47,831 nucleotides of DNA from UBA5287 sp041672395 (GTDB lineage Bacteria; Bacteroidota; Bacteroidia; Bacteroidales; Dysgonomonadaceae). Where the stretch lies: contig JBAYZS010000014.1 of the NCBI GenBank assembly GCA_041672395.1, forward strand, positions 1 to 47,831, given 5' to 3'. Position numbers and translations under genes: made by a program. Under the pieces are notes generated by a model. The model was not told the DNA's origin. It searched no databases and was given only the letters and a program-made list of their open reading frames with translations. Shown piece after piece: positions 26,245 through 35,245 of this stretch (positions are counted from its first letter, which is position 1; each line of letters opens with the position of its first letter).

Positions 26245-26850
26245 ATGAAAAAGTTGAAATTTACATTACTCGTATTAATGATTGCAATAGCAGGTGCTGC
26301 TAGTGCGCAAGTATCACTTGGAATTAAAGGTGGAGTTAATATGTCAAATTTTTATGGTGATGAACTAACAAACAATAATCCAAAAGTGGGCTTTAATGCA
26401 GGCATTGCAGCTGATTTTGGTTTTCATCCGGATATGTCAATTCAATCGGGCTTATTCTTTACTACAAAAGGTTTTAAGTTTGATTCGGATGTGTTGGACT
26501 ATTCAGAGAACTTGATGTATTTGCAAATACCTGTTCATTTAGCCTATAAAGTAACAGTTACGCCAGGTACGCGTATCTTTTTCCACGGTGGTCCTTATGC
26601 TGCTTATGGAGTAGGAGGAAAAATAAAAGTTGATCTCGGTGTATTAGGTGATGCGAGCGAAGATGTTTTTGGTGATGGAGTTGGACAGTACAAATCTTTT
26701 GATGCTGGTTTAGGAATTGGAGTCGGAGCTGAATTTGGACCTTTCTTGGTTGATCTTGGATGGGATATGGGATTGGTTGATATCTCAAACGATAGTGACG
26801 TAAAGGTTAAGAACCAAAATGCCTATCTTTCAGTAGGTTATATGTTTTAA
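26245..26850 (+). CDS. Outer-membrane beta-barrel protein (PorT-like)
   Basis: A 201-residue exported protein with a clear signal peptide ending near AGAASAQ. The mature part alternates hydrophobic and polar residues in short beta strands (LGIKGGVNMSNF, GFNAGIAADFG, FDAGLGIGVGAEFG) and ends in GYMF, an outer-membrane insertion signal ending in Phe. This fits the small outer-membrane beta-barrel family found widely in Bacteroidota. Function is unknown. It is transcribed alone, followed by a terminator. Confidence 0.85.
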   Translation: MKKLKFTLLVLMIAIAGAASAQVSLGIKGGVNMSNFYGDELTNNNPKVGFNAGIAADFGFHPDMSIQSGLFFTTKGFKFDSDVLDYSENLMYLQIPVHLAYKVTVTPGTRIFFHGGPYAAYGVGGKIKVDLGVLGDASEDVFGDGVGQYKSFDAGLGIGVGAEFGPFLVDLGWDMGLVDISNDSDVKVKNQNAYLSVGYMF

Positions 26851-26872
26851 ATAACAGTAATAATAAAAAGTG

Positions 26873-26903
26873 GTGCTGTACCTTTTGGTATAGCACTTTT
26901 TTT
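26873..26903 (+). terminator. Terminator after the beta-barrel gene
   Basis: GTGCTGTACC pairs with GGTATAGCAC (one G-T pair) around TTTT, followed by seven T. Confidence 0.85.
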
Positions 26904-26945
26904 ATGTCTTTCCACAACTCTGCCATTAAGATAAAAAGTCCCTCT

Positions 26946-27098
26946 ACATTTTGTACAGAACTTTTGTTCCTGCTATCATCGCCATTCCAAACCTTTCATC
27001 CCGTCCAACCGGCATCTGGTAAAGAACTTTTGTTCTTGCTAACATCGCTATCCCAAACCTTGTTTCACGTCCAACTGGCATTTTGTATAGAACTTTTT
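26946..27098. repeat. 66-bp tandem repeat, 2.3 copies, beyond the FemAB-family gene
   Basis: A block of 66 bases starting near 26946 recurs at 27012 and, in part, at 27078. Conserved pieces are AGAACTTTTGTTC (a small palindrome), the ATCGC(C/T)AT(T/C)CC core and GTCCAAC(C/T)GGCAT. Some positions differ between copies, so the block is old or drifting. The period equals 22 codons and frames stay open on both strands, but no start, composition or homology supports a real gene. It fills most of the 291-base gap between the beta-barrel terminator and the FemAB stop. Confidence 0.85.
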
Positions 27099-27141
27099 TA
27101 TACCTTTTCCCCGACAATTATCTCTTGTAAATCTGATGGCT

Positions 27142-28266
27142 TCAGCTTAAATGATATCCTTGACTGTTTAGTTCGGACGCACGAAATAGTGTATACATAT
27201 CTTTGTTCAATGGGTAATCCCAGCAGCCAAGACTATGAAATATATCGCCTCCAAATCCCGATTTAAATTTGTACAATCCGTATAAAGGATGTTCGGGATC
27301 GGGGGTAGGAGAGATTCCAAACATATCGTATTCGGTACAACCGGCAGCTTTTGATTGACAGATAGCTTCCCATTGAAGTGCATAAGTTGCCATAAGATTT
27401 CTATGCTCTGATGAGGATGCTCCATAAAGATAAGACCCTCTGTTCTTTGTGATCACCAAAAACATTGCGGCTAAGGGTGTAGAATCATATTCTGCCACTA
27501 ATAATCGCACATCGGCTGGCGAATGTGTGTCATCGGCACGGGCAGTCAATACTGCTTGAAAGTATTTCATGTCGTTCAGCAGAATTCGATTTCGCTGGGC
27601 TGTTTCTTTGTATAGTTTATACCAGATGTTGATTCCTTCCATTCCCATCAATCGAACAGTTACTCCCTTTCGTTGTGCCAATTTGATATTGTATCTCGTT
27701 TTGGGTTTCATCCGACGAAGAAGTGTATCGCATTCATAGGTTAAATTTAAATATACTGTATTGGAAGGTAGTATGTTGAAGTTCGCTTTTTTGAAATTCC
27801 ACAGTTGGGTGTTATAATTAAATCTGAATTCTTGTGCTGAGATATCGGGCTCTCCTTTCCAAATACCGTTTTCATTGAAATAATCTTGCTCTTTTGCCCA
27901 GTATGATTCCCAACATAAGTCGTAGCGAATAAGAATGCAGCTCTTTGGAAGAAAAGAGCGAAGTGATTCTGACAATTCTTCAAGAAACATACCCTGAAAC
28001 TCATCAGCAGGTTCCAACTCGGGACCGTAAGGAACATATGCCACAGAATAATTTCGGTTGATTTGTTTTAATAGGACCAAAACATCCGACTTTACAGTAG
28101 AACAATCATTGCTGCCAATGTAAAGATCTGATATCCTCGATTTGAAATTTATGGCAATTGTTTCTTCTCCAAGTGAAGTTTTTACGACCGACCAGAAAGC
28201 CGTTTGCTGTAAAATAGGTGTGGCATAAAGCTCTTCGACTTCTTTTAAATAGACGTTTGATAGCAT
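27142..28266 (-). CDS. FemAB/FemX-family aminoacyltransferase
   Basis: A 374-residue protein of the FemAB fold (two GNAT-like domains). Family parts include KTRYNIKLAQRKGV in the first half, and YLYGASSSEHRNLMATYALQWEAI and DMFGISPTPDPEHPLYGLYKFKSGFGG in the second. FemX enzymes add an amino acid from aminoacyl-tRNA to the stem peptide of lipid II; other members act on different polymers. No cross-bridge genes are nearby, so the substrate is open. It is transcribed alone from a promoter at 28287. Confidence 0.82.
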   Translation of the reverse strand: MLSNVYLKEVEELYATPILQQTAFWSVVKTSLGEETIAINFKSRISDLYIGSNDCSTVKSDVLVLLKQINRNYSVAYVPYGPELEPADEFQGMFLEELSESLRSFLPKSCILIRYDLCWESYWAKEQDYFNENGIWKGEPDISAQEFRFNYNTQLWNFKKANFNILPSNTVYLNLTYECDTLLRRMKPKTRYNIKLAQRKGVTVRLMGMEGINIWYKLYKETAQRNRILLNDMKYFQAVLTARADDTHSPADVRLLVAEYDSTPLAAMFLVITKNRGSYLYGASSSEHRNLMATYALQWEAICQSKAAGCTEYDMFGISPTPDPEHPLYGLYKFKSGFGGDIFHSLGCWDYPLNKDMYTLFRASELNSQGYHLS

Positions 28267-28286
28267 ATACTCTTTATTTTAGCGTG

Positions 28287-28314
28287 CAAAGGTAGTCAAA
28301 TTAAGTGTGGCAAA
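28287..28314 (-). promoter_or_regulatory. Candidate promoter of the FemAB-family gene
   Basis: TACCTTTG (28294 to 28287) is a full -7 match and TTTG (28314 to 28311) lies 16 bases upstream, a little short for the usual 19 to 21. The predicted start gives a leader of about 13 bases. Confidence 0.45.
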
Positions 28315-28356
28315 AAACCAAAGGACTCTAAATGAAACCTTTCTAAGGTTAAAACC

Positions 28357-28394
28357 AAATAAAAAAAGCACTCACCGAATTATCGATAAGTGCT
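28357..28394 (-). terminator. Terminator of tRNA-Val
   Basis: On the minus strand AGCACTTATCGA pairs with TCGGTGAGTGCT (two G-T pairs) around TAAT, followed by seven T. It begins 11 bases after the encoded CCA. Confidence 0.88.
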
Positions 28395-28405
28395 TCATTC
28401 TTGAT

Positions 28406-28483
28406 TGGTGGGCGTTGACGGATTCGAACCGCCGACCCTCTGCTTGTAAGGCAGATGCTCTGAACCAGCTGAGCTAAACGCCC
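28406..28483 (-). tRNA. tRNA-Val (TAC) with encoded CCA
   Basis: Acceptor arm GGGCGTT/AACGCCC, D arm AGCTCAGCTGGTTCAGAGC, anticodon stem TCTGC/GCAGA with loop CTTACAA giving anticodon TAC, T arm GGCGGTTCGAATCC, discriminator A followed by CCA. Without CCA the gene ends at 28409. The tRNA-Asn genes in this window lack an encoded CCA. Confidence 0.97.
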
Positions 28484-28513
28484 TTTTAGTACTTCGTACC
28501 TGAAAAAGTGATG

Positions 28514-28544
28514 CAAAGATATATTGTTTTTTGATACAAGCAAA
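28514..28544 (-). promoter_or_regulatory. Promoter of tRNA-Val
   Basis: TTTG (28544 to 28541), a 19-base spacer and TATCTTTG (28521 to 28514): an exact match to the Bacteroidota promoter in both boxes and spacing. The start is expected near 28508, 25 bases before the tRNA. Confidence 0.75.
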
Positions 28545-28583
28545 ATATTTCGCCATTTTTTTTTCAGATATAGATAAATTCAT

Positions 28584-28591
28584 TACTTTTG
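28584..28591 (+). promoter_or_regulatory. Candidate -7 box for purB
   Basis: TACTTTTG, a full TAnnTTTG match, with only a T-run in the -33 region. It predicts a purB leader of about 120 bases, long enough for control elements, and diverges from the tRNA-Val promoter. Confidence 0.5.
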
Positions 28592-28660
28592 TACAACTAA
28601 TAATAAGATTGATAAATCAAAATACAATCGCTTGCACAATTAACACAATTACAAAATAAT

Positions 28661-28694
28661 TAGAATAAGCCGTAAGTGATTCCTGCTTATTCTA
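28661..28694 (+). promoter_or_regulatory. Leader hairpin before purB
   Basis: TAGAATAAGC at 28661-28670 and GCTTATTCTA at 28685-28694 form a perfect 10-bp stem around a 14-base loop. It ends about 28 bases before the preferred ATG. There is no T-run directly after it, so it is not a standard terminator. A role in purB control or as a protein site is possible but unproven. Confidence 0.5.
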
Positions 28695-28722
28695 TTTGGA
28701 AAATGATTTTAGGTCAATGAAT

Positions 28723-30069
28723 ATGGAACTAGATAAATTAACAGCAATATCGCCAATTGATGGACGATACAGGGGACGTACGGAGGATTTGGCTCCATAC
28801 TTTTCTGAATTTTCTTTAATGAAATATAGATTACACATTGAAGTGGAATATTTCATTGCTTTATGCGATGCAGGAATCTCTCCTTCACTTTCAAATATAA
28901 CAGCAGATAAAAAGAATAATTTACATCGTTTGATTGTTGACTTTTCGGAAGGAGACGCTCAAAGAATGAAAGATATTGAGACGATAACAAACCATGATGT
29001 TAAAGCTGTTGAGTATTTTCTTAAAGAGAAATTTGACGAACTTGGTTTGTTTGAATATAAAGAGTTTATCCATTTTGGATTGACTTCACAAGATATTAAT
29101 AATACTGCTTTCCCACTAATGTGGAAAGATGCACTGCATGAAGTGTATATTCCGGAACTGGATGGTTTGAACAAATTAATTGATTCATACGCAGAAAAAT
29201 GGAAGGATATACCTATGCTAGCACATACACACGGTCAACCGGCATCACCAACTAGGTTAGGTAAAGAAATAAAGGTGTTTTCCTATCGATTGTCAAATCA
29301 GATAGAAGTATTGAAAAACATACCTCATAAAGCAAAATTTGGAGGTGCAACTGGTAATTTCAACGCGCATCATGTTGCTTATCCTCAGATCAATTGGAGA
29401 GAGTTTGGCAATCGATTTGCATCAGAAAGATTGGGATTAAAACGTGAAGAGTATACAACTCAAATATCCAATTATGATGCTTTAGCTGCATCATTTGATG
29501 CATTGAAACGAATCAATAATATTTTAATCGATTTATGTAGAGATATATGGCAATATATTTCGATGGAATATTTTAAACAGCTTATTAAAGAAGGTGAAGT
29601 GGGCTCATCGGCAATGCCGCATAAAGTGAATCCAATTGATTTCGAAAATGCAGAAGGTAATTTGGGTATTGCAAACGCATTACTAGATTTTTTATCATCA
29701 AAACTTCCAATATCCAGATTGCAACGAGACCTTACAGACTCTACAGTAATTAGAAATATTGGAGTTCCTTTATCGCATGGGTTAATAGCTCTTAAAAGTA
29801 CAACCAAAGGGTTGAACAAATTGTTATTAAACGAAGAAGCTATTAATAGAGATTTGGATAATAATTGGGCAGTTGTAGCTGAAGGAATCCAAACTATATT
29901 AAGGAGAGAAGGATATCCAAATCCTTATGAAGCATTGAAAGCATTGACTCGTACAAATGCACAAATTACAAGAGAAAGCATTCATTATTTTATAGAATCT
30001 TTGGATGTTAATGAAACTATTAAAAACGAATTAAGAAAAATCACCCCTCATAATTATACTGGGATATAA
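28723..30069 (+). CDS. purB: Adenylosuccinate lyase
   Basis: About 448 residues. PurB makes AICAR and fumarate from SAICAR, and AMP and fumarate from adenylosuccinate. The N-terminal TAISPIDGRYR, the THGQPASPT block and the fumarase/aspartase-superfamily signature GSSAMPHKVNPIDFENAEGN are all present. The frame is open from a TTG at 28696 and has ATG at 28717 and 28723; MELDKLTAISPIDGRY at 28723 best fits the family. It is followed by the rluB-like gene on the same strand. Confidence 0.95.
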   Translation: MELDKLTAISPIDGRYRGRTEDLAPYFSEFSLMKYRLHIEVEYFIALCDAGISPSLSNITADKKNNLHRLIVDFSEGDAQRMKDIETITNHDVKAVEYFLKEKFDELGLFEYKEFIHFGLTSQDINNTAFPLMWKDALHEVYIPELDGLNKLIDSYAEKWKDIPMLAHTHGQPASPTRLGKEIKVFSYRLSNQIEVLKNIPHKAKFGGATGNFNAHHVAYPQINWREFGNRFASERLGLKREEYTTQISNYDALAASFDALKRINNILIDLCRDIWQYISMEYFKQLIKEGEVGSSAMPHKVNPIDFENAEGNLGIANALLDFLSSKLPISRLQRDLTDSTVIRNIGVPLSHGLIALKSTTKGLNKLLLNEEAINRDLDNNWAVVAEGIQTILRREGYPNPYEALKALTRTNAQITRESIHYFIESLDVNETIKNELRKITPHNYTGI

Positions 30070-30150
30070 TAAAGAGGCATTTAAATTTTAGCATTATAAC
30101 AAGAATCACAAACTAAAAAAAACCGTGAGGTTAAACAACTAGCAAAGAAA

Positions 30151-31308
30151 ATGACAGCATTTAACAACGATTCGCGACCAACTCGTAATTACGATGACGC
30201 GAACAATGAGAGACACAATTCTTCGAATGAGAATAATAGTTATCGAAGAAGACCACAAGGTGGCTCTGGTGATAATTCATATGAAAGAAATTATCGTCAA
30301 CCAAAGAGCTATCACCCAAGAAGTGAGAATAATAGCGAAGGTCAAGGTCAGAGTGATGAAGCGGGGAAAAAACGTCGTCCTCGTGTAGGTGAACGTATTT
30401 CTCAAAATACGGGTGGTAATCGTCCAAGAGTAGCATATTCAAGCGACGGGAACAAGAGTATTCCTTATCGTGGCAACAGCCAGGGTGGAGGATATCAAAA
30501 TGATCAGAGAAAGATTGCTCATCCAAATGCAGCACCAAAAAAGAAGAAAATCTTCAAACAGATTAAATATAAAGAGAATGCTGATCCAACTGCTCCTATA
30601 CGTTTGAATAAATATTTGGCAAATGCCGGAGTATGTTCAAGACGAGAAGCAGATGAATTTATCCAGGCTGGTGTAGTAAAGGTCAATGGACAAGTAATCA
30701 CAGAATTGGGTACCAAGATTATGCGTGCAGATGAGGTGATGTTCCATGATCAGCTTGTAAAGTTGGAAAGCAAAGTATATGTATTACTAAATAAACCTAA
30801 AGGTTTTGTTACTACTACTGATGATCCTGAAAATCGCAAGACGGTAATGGATTTGGTGAAGAGTGCATGCTCAGAAAGAATTTATCCTGTAGGGCGCTTG
30901 GACAGAGGAACCACAGGTGTTCTTTTACTTACTAATGATGGAGATTTAGCTTCCAAACTTACTCATCCGAAATATGAAAAGCGTAAAATATATCAGGTTT
31001 GGCTTGATAAACCAGTAACAATGGAACACATGCAAGCAATTGCTGATGGAATTGAACTTGAAGACGGTGAAATTCATGCTGATGCAATCAGTTATGTCAG
31101 CGAGGAAGATTTGACACAAATAGGTATTGAGATTCATTCTGGTAAGAATCGTGTAGTTCGTCGTATTTTCGAAAAACTTGGCTATCATGTTGTTAAGCTT
31201 GATAGAGTATATTTTGCCGGTTTAACAAAAAAGAATCTATCACGCGGAAAATGGCGTTATCTTTCTGAAAAAGAAGTAAATATGCTTCGTATGGGGGCTT
31301 TTGATTAA
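30151..31308 (+). CDS. rluB: RluB/RsuA-family pseudouridine synthase with long disordered N-terminus
   Basis: A 385-residue protein. Residues 1 to about 130 are low-complexity, rich in N, R, S, G, Y and Q, with no fold expected. An S4 RNA-binding domain follows (IRLNKYLANAGVCSRREADEFIQAG, about 150-195), then the catalytic domain with Asp251 in GRLDRGTTG. RluB makes pseudouridine 2605 in 23S rRNA; the RsuA/RluE relatives act on other sites, so the exact target is inferred. The basic N-terminus may add RNA binding. The E. coli enzyme has no such N-terminal extension. Confidence 0.88.
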   Translation: MTAFNNDSRPTRNYDDANNERHNSSNENNSYRRRPQGGSGDNSYERNYRQPKSYHPRSENNSEGQGQSDEAGKKRRPRVGERISQNTGGNRPRVAYSSDGNKSIPYRGNSQGGGYQNDQRKIAHPNAAPKKKKIFKQIKYKENADPTAPIRLNKYLANAGVCSRREADEFIQAGVVKVNGQVITELGTKIMRADEVMFHDQLVKLESKVYVLLNKPKGFVTTTDDPENRKTVMDLVKSACSERIYPVGRLDRGTTGVLLLTNDGDLASKLTHPKYEKRKIYQVWLDKPVTMEHMQAIADGIELEDGEIHADAISYVSEEDLTQIGIEIHSGKNRVVRRIFEKLGYHVVKLDRVYFAGLTKKNLSRGKWRYLSEKEVNMLRMGAFD

Positions 31309-31415
31309 ATTGTTTCCACTAAAAGAAAGCAAGACTTCATGATATAGTTTATGAACGATGCTAAAGTATAACTAAATATTTTAAAGTCCTCAACAAGGGA
31401 TTTAAGCGATTTATA

Positions 31416-32813
31416 ATGAAACAAATAAAACGAACACTTATAGCTGATGCATTAAAGGAAAATGAATTCGGCAAAGAGATAAATGTAAAAGGGTGGGTTA
31501 GAACCCGCAGAGGTAATAAGAATGTCAGTTTTGTTGCCCTAAATGATGGGTCAACAATAAACAATATTCAGATTGTTATTGATACAAATCTGTTTGGTGA
31601 AGATTTTCTTAAACCTATCACAACCGGATCAAGTATTCAAGTAAACGGACAATTGGTAGAGTCACAAGGAAAGGGCCAAACTGTAGAAGTTATTGCAACT
31701 GAAATAGAAATATACGGTACTGCAAATCCTGAAACCTATCCTTTACAGAAAAAAGGTCATTCATTGGAGTTTTTACGTGAAATAGCCCATCTACGTCCAC
31801 GTACCAATACTTTTGGTGCTATTTTCCGTATGCGTCATCATATGTCATTTGCCATTCACAAATATTTTAACGATCATGGATTCTATTATTTCCATACCCC
31901 GTTAATTACTGAGTCGGATGCTGAAGGTGCGGGAGCAATGTTCACTGTATCAGCACTTGATATGGAAAATCCACCCAGAACAGAAGAAGGAAAAATAGAT
32001 TATTCACAAGATTTCTTTGGTCGCCAAACCAATCTAACTGTTTCTGGTCAGTTGGAAGGAGAGCTGGGAGCATTAGCCCTTGGCTCAATTTATACTTTCG
32101 GACCCACTTTTCGTGCCGAGAATTCCAATACACCACGCCATTTAGCTGAGTTTTGGATGATTGAACCTGAAGTAGCATTTGCCGACAACAATGACAATAT
32201 GGATCTTGCGGAAGATTTTGTTAAATATCTAATTCAATATGCTTTAGATAATTGTAAAGAAGATATTGAGTTTCTTTCAAAAATGTATGATGAAGAACTT
32301 ATTTCCCGATTGAAATTTGTTGTTGATAACGAATTCGTTCGATTAAGTTATACTGAAGGTGTAAAGATATTGGAAGAATCAAAAGAGAAGTTTGAATTTC
32401 CTGTATATTGGGGAGTTGACTTACAATCAGAGCATGAACGCTATCTGGTTGAAAAGCATTTTAAACGTCCTGTTATTCTTGTTGATTATCCTAAAGAAAT
32501 CAAATCATTCTACATGAAACAGAATGAAGATGGAAAAACTGTAAGAGCAATGGATGTGTTATTTCCCAAGATTGGTGAGATAATCGGCGGTTCTGAACGC
32601 GAAGAGAATTATGATAAATTGATGAATCGAATTCAAGAAACAGAAATGAATTATGATCCAATCTGGTGGTATTTAGAAACCCGCAAATTTGGGTCAGTAC
32701 CCCATTCTGGATTCGGACTTGGATTTGAACGATTGATGTTATTTGTAACAGGTATGTCAAATATTCGTGATGTAATTCCTTTTCCAAGAACACCAAAAAA
32801 TGCCGAGTTCTAA
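31416..32813 (+). CDS. asnS: Asparaginyl-tRNA synthetase
   Basis: A 465-residue class IIb synthetase that charges tRNA-Asn; two tRNA-Asn genes lie at 22995-23179. The N-terminal OB fold (VNVKGWVRTRRGNKNVSFVALNDGS region) is followed by the class II core with FHTPLITESDAEGAGAMF, the PTFRAENSNTPRHLAEFWMIEPE motif 2 region, and the C-terminal motif 3 GFGLGFERLMLF. RHLAEFWMIEPE marks AsnRS rather than AspRS. A dedicated enzyme means no need for transamidation to make Asn-tRNA. Confidence 0.95.
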   Translation: MKQIKRTLIADALKENEFGKEINVKGWVRTRRGNKNVSFVALNDGSTINNIQIVIDTNLFGEDFLKPITTGSSIQVNGQLVESQGKGQTVEVIATEIEIYGTANPETYPLQKKGHSLEFLREIAHLRPRTNTFGAIFRMRHHMSFAIHKYFNDHGFYYFHTPLITESDAEGAGAMFTVSALDMENPPRTEEGKIDYSQDFFGRQTNLTVSGQLEGELGALALGSIYTFGPTFRAENSNTPRHLAEFWMIEPEVAFADNNDNMDLAEDFVKYLIQYALDNCKEDIEFLSKMYDEELISRLKFVVDNEFVRLSYTEGVKILEESKEKFEFPVYWGVDLQSEHERYLVEKHFKRPVILVDYPKEIKSFYMKQNEDGKTVRAMDVLFPKIGEIIGGSEREENYDKLMNRIQETEMNYDPIWWYLETRKFGSVPHSGFGLGFERLMLFVTGMSNIRDVIPFPRTPKNAEF

Positions 32814-32911
32814 TCATTAATATTAATTGAAGATTTATTGAGATATATTTTCGACAGCACTATTATTTATATTGTTGAGAGAGATAAGAATACACAACGT
32901 AAAAGAGGAAA

Positions 32912-34699
32912 ATGAATAATATACGAAATTTCTGCATCATTGCGCACATCGATCACGGTAAAAGTACTTTAGCCGATAGACTTTTGGAATTTACCCATAC
33001 GGTTGACAGCAAAGATTTACAGAATCAAGTGCTCGACAATATGGATTTGGAACGTGAACGAGGGATCACGATTAAAAGTCATGCTATTCAGATGGATTAT
33101 GAATACAACGGTGAAAAATATATCTTAAATCTCATTGATACTCCGGGGCATGTTGATTTTTCATACGAGGTTTCTCGATCGATTGCGGCATGTGAAGGTG
33201 CATTGCTAATTGTTGATGCTGCCCAAGGGATTCAGGCACAGACCATTTCTAACTTATATATGGCGATAGAGCATGATTTGGAGATTATCCCAGTGCTCAA
33301 CAAAGTCGATTTAGATAGTGCCATGCCAGATGAAGTTGAAGATCAGATTGTGGAATTACTGGGCTGTCCTCGAGAGGATATAATTCGTGCGAGTGGCAAA
33401 ACTGGTTTAGGAATTGAAGATATTCTAAAGAATATAATTGAGAAAATTCCTGCACCCAAAGGAGATCCAGATGCGCCTTTGCAAGCACTGATTTTTGATT
33501 CTGTATTCAATCCATTTCGCGGAATTATTGCATATTTCAAAATTGTAAATGGTTCAATCGGAAAAGGCGACAATGTGAAATTTGTAGCTACCGGAAAAGA
33601 GTATGAAGCCGATGAAGTAGGAATTCTGCGTTTAACTATGGAGCCACGCGAAAAAGTGGTTTGTGGAGATGTTGGTTATATCATTTCAGGAATAAAAACG
33701 TCAAAAGAGGTAAAAGTAGGTGATACAATTACCCACATTGATAGACAATGCAATAAAGCAATTGCTGGATTTGAAGAAGTGAAACCAATGGTTTTCGCTG
33801 GAGTTTATCCAATTGAAACAGAGGAGTTTGAGAATTTGAGATCATCTTTAGAGAAACTACAATTGAACGATGCCTCACTAACTTTTCAACCTGAGTCGTC
33901 AGTAGCATTGGGTTTTGGTTTCCGATGCGGTTTTCTAGGATTACTTCATATGGAAATTGTTCAGGAAAGGCTTGAGCGAGAGTTCGATATGGACGTAATT
34001 ACAACTGTACCAAACGTTTCTTATAAAGTTTATGATAAGAAAAACTCTATGAAAGAGGTACATAATCCGGCAGGACTACCCGATCCAACATTGATTGAAC
34101 GTATTGAAGAACCTTATATTCGAGCATCAATTATCACAAGTACAGCATATATCGGAGCAATTATGTCCCTTTGTCTTGGAAAGCGAGGTCTATTATTAAA
34201 GCAAGAATATATTTCAGGTGACCGAGTAGAAATAACATACGATATACCTCTGGGTGAGATTGTTATCGATTTTTATGACAAACTTAAAAGTATATCAAAA
34301 GGTTATGCATCTTTTGATTATCACATGTATGATTATCGTCCTTCCAAACTTGTAAAACTTGATATTCTATTAAACGGAGAACCAGTGGATGCCCTTTCTT
34401 CATTAACACATGTAGATAATGCTCAAACACTTGGGCGTAGGATGTGTGAAAAACTGAAAGAATTCATTCCCAGACAGCAGTTTGATATTGCAATTCAAGC
34501 AGCAATTGGAGCAAAAATTATTGCAAGAGAAACAGTTAAGGCAGTGCGTAAAGATGTGACTGCCAAATGTTATGGTGGCGATATTTCGCGTAAACGCAAG
34601 TTGTTAGAGAAGCAAAAAGAAGGTAAAAAACGTATGAAGCAAGTAGGTAATGTTGAAGTTCCACAAAAAGCATTCCTCGCCGTTTTGAAATTGGATTAG
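32912..34699 (+). CDS. lepA: Elongation factor 4 (LepA)
   Basis: A 595-residue translational GTPase, near the family's usual length. The P-loop is AHIDHGKST at 11-19, the switch II region is DTPGHVDFSYEV, and NKVDLD gives guanine specificity. The C-terminal LepA-specific domain ends with RKLLEKQKEGKKRMKQVGNVEVPQKAFLAVLKLD. EF4 acts on ribosomes under stress and during subunit biogenesis. AGAGGAAA before the ATG is one of the few plausible ribosome-binding sequences in the window. Confidence 0.97.
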   Translation: MNNIRNFCIIAHIDHGKSTLADRLLEFTHTVDSKDLQNQVLDNMDLERERGITIKSHAIQMDYEYNGEKYILNLIDTPGHVDFSYEVSRSIAACEGALLIVDAAQGIQAQTISNLYMAIEHDLEIIPVLNKVDLDSAMPDEVEDQIVELLGCPREDIIRASGKTGLGIEDILKNIIEKIPAPKGDPDAPLQALIFDSVFNPFRGIIAYFKIVNGSIGKGDNVKFVATGKEYEADEVGILRLTMEPREKVVCGDVGYIISGIKTSKEVKVGDTITHIDRQCNKAIAGFEEVKPMVFAGVYPIETEEFENLRSSLEKLQLNDASLTFQPESSVALGFGFRCGFLGLLHMEIVQERLEREFDMDVITTVPNVSYKVYDKKNSMKEVHNPAGLPDPTLIERIEEPYIRASIITSTAYIGAIMSLCLGKRGLLLKQEYISGDRVEITYDIPLGEIVIDFYDKLKSISKGYASFDYHMYDYRPSKLVKLDILLNGEPVDALSSLTHVDNAQTLGRRMCEKLKEFIPRQQFDIAIQAAIGAKIIARETVKAVRKDVTAKCYGGDISRKRKLLEKQKEGKKRMKQVGNVEVPQKAFLAVLKLD

Positions 34700-34734
34700 T
34701 GTAATCAAAATAAACGCATAAAAATGTATCGAAT

Positions 34735-35145
34735 ATGAAAGCAAAACTTTTCTTGATTTTGGCATTTTTTATTGGAAGTTATTCTATTGCTAATGCTCAG
34801 TTTGTAAATGAAGTTCCACTAAGTCAGTTAGATGCCGACTACGTTAGAATATGGGCAGATAATGGTCCTGTTTTAAGTTCGAAAGTAACAGTGCGCATAG
34901 ATTTTGGACAAGGAGGCAGAATTCCACAGATATCTGATGAAAGAAGACGAGCATTGTCGTTCAATGGTATGATGGCTGTTCTTAACATGATGAGTAAACA
35001 AGGTTTCGAATTAATTGAAGTAGTTCGTGATTCTAAAGATGAGATGGAGATGTTTTATTTAAAAAGAAAAGATAGCTCAATTCCATATACACAATCAAAC
35101 CCGACTACTTCTAGTGATTACAATGTAATTGAACAAGATAAATAA
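34735..35145 (+). CDS. Small exported protein of unknown function
   Basis: A 136-residue protein with a signal peptide ending near SIANAQ. The mature part has an alternating start (VRIWADNGPVLSSKVTVRIDFGQG), a central helix (RRRALSFNGMMAVLNMMSKQGFELIEVV) and a polar tail rich in S, T, N. The fold of short strands around a helix could suit a ligand- or protein-binding role, but I recognise no family. It follows lepA by 35 bases and may be read from the same transcript. Confidence 0.75.
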   Translation: MKAKLFLILAFFIGSYSIANAQFVNEVPLSQLDADYVRIWADNGPVLSSKVTVRIDFGQGGRIPQISDERRRALSFNGMMAVLNMMSKQGFELIEVVRDSKDEMEMFYLKRKDSSIPYTQSNPTTSSDYNVIEQDK

Positions 35146-35163
35146 ATACTTTTATCAAAATAA

Positions 35164-35191
35164 AAGGCGCGCCAATCACTTGGAACGCCTT
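35164..35191. repeat. Inverted repeat after the small exported protein gene
   Basis: AAGGCG/CGCCTT flanks a nested CCAA-TCAC-TTGG stem. It lacks a following T-run. It may support processing or weak termination. Confidence 0.5.
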
Positions 35192-35217
35192 CTCACCAAA
35201 ATAATAAATAAAAATAG

Positions 35218-35245
35218 AAGTACAGTTTATTAACTGTACTTTTTT
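35218..35245. terminator. Bidirectional terminator between convergent genes
   Basis: AAGTACAGTT and AACTGTACTT form a 10-bp perfect stem around TATT, with a T-run on the plus strand and T-rich sequence on the minus strand. It touches the stop codon of the btuG-like gene and can end both transcription units. Confidence 0.8.

Noticed and set aside
26904..27266. A 120-codon plus-strand frame over the 66-bp repeats
   Set aside because: Its repeats follow the 66-bp DNA unit, it runs into the FemAB-family gene on the other strand, and it has no recognisable fold or start signal.
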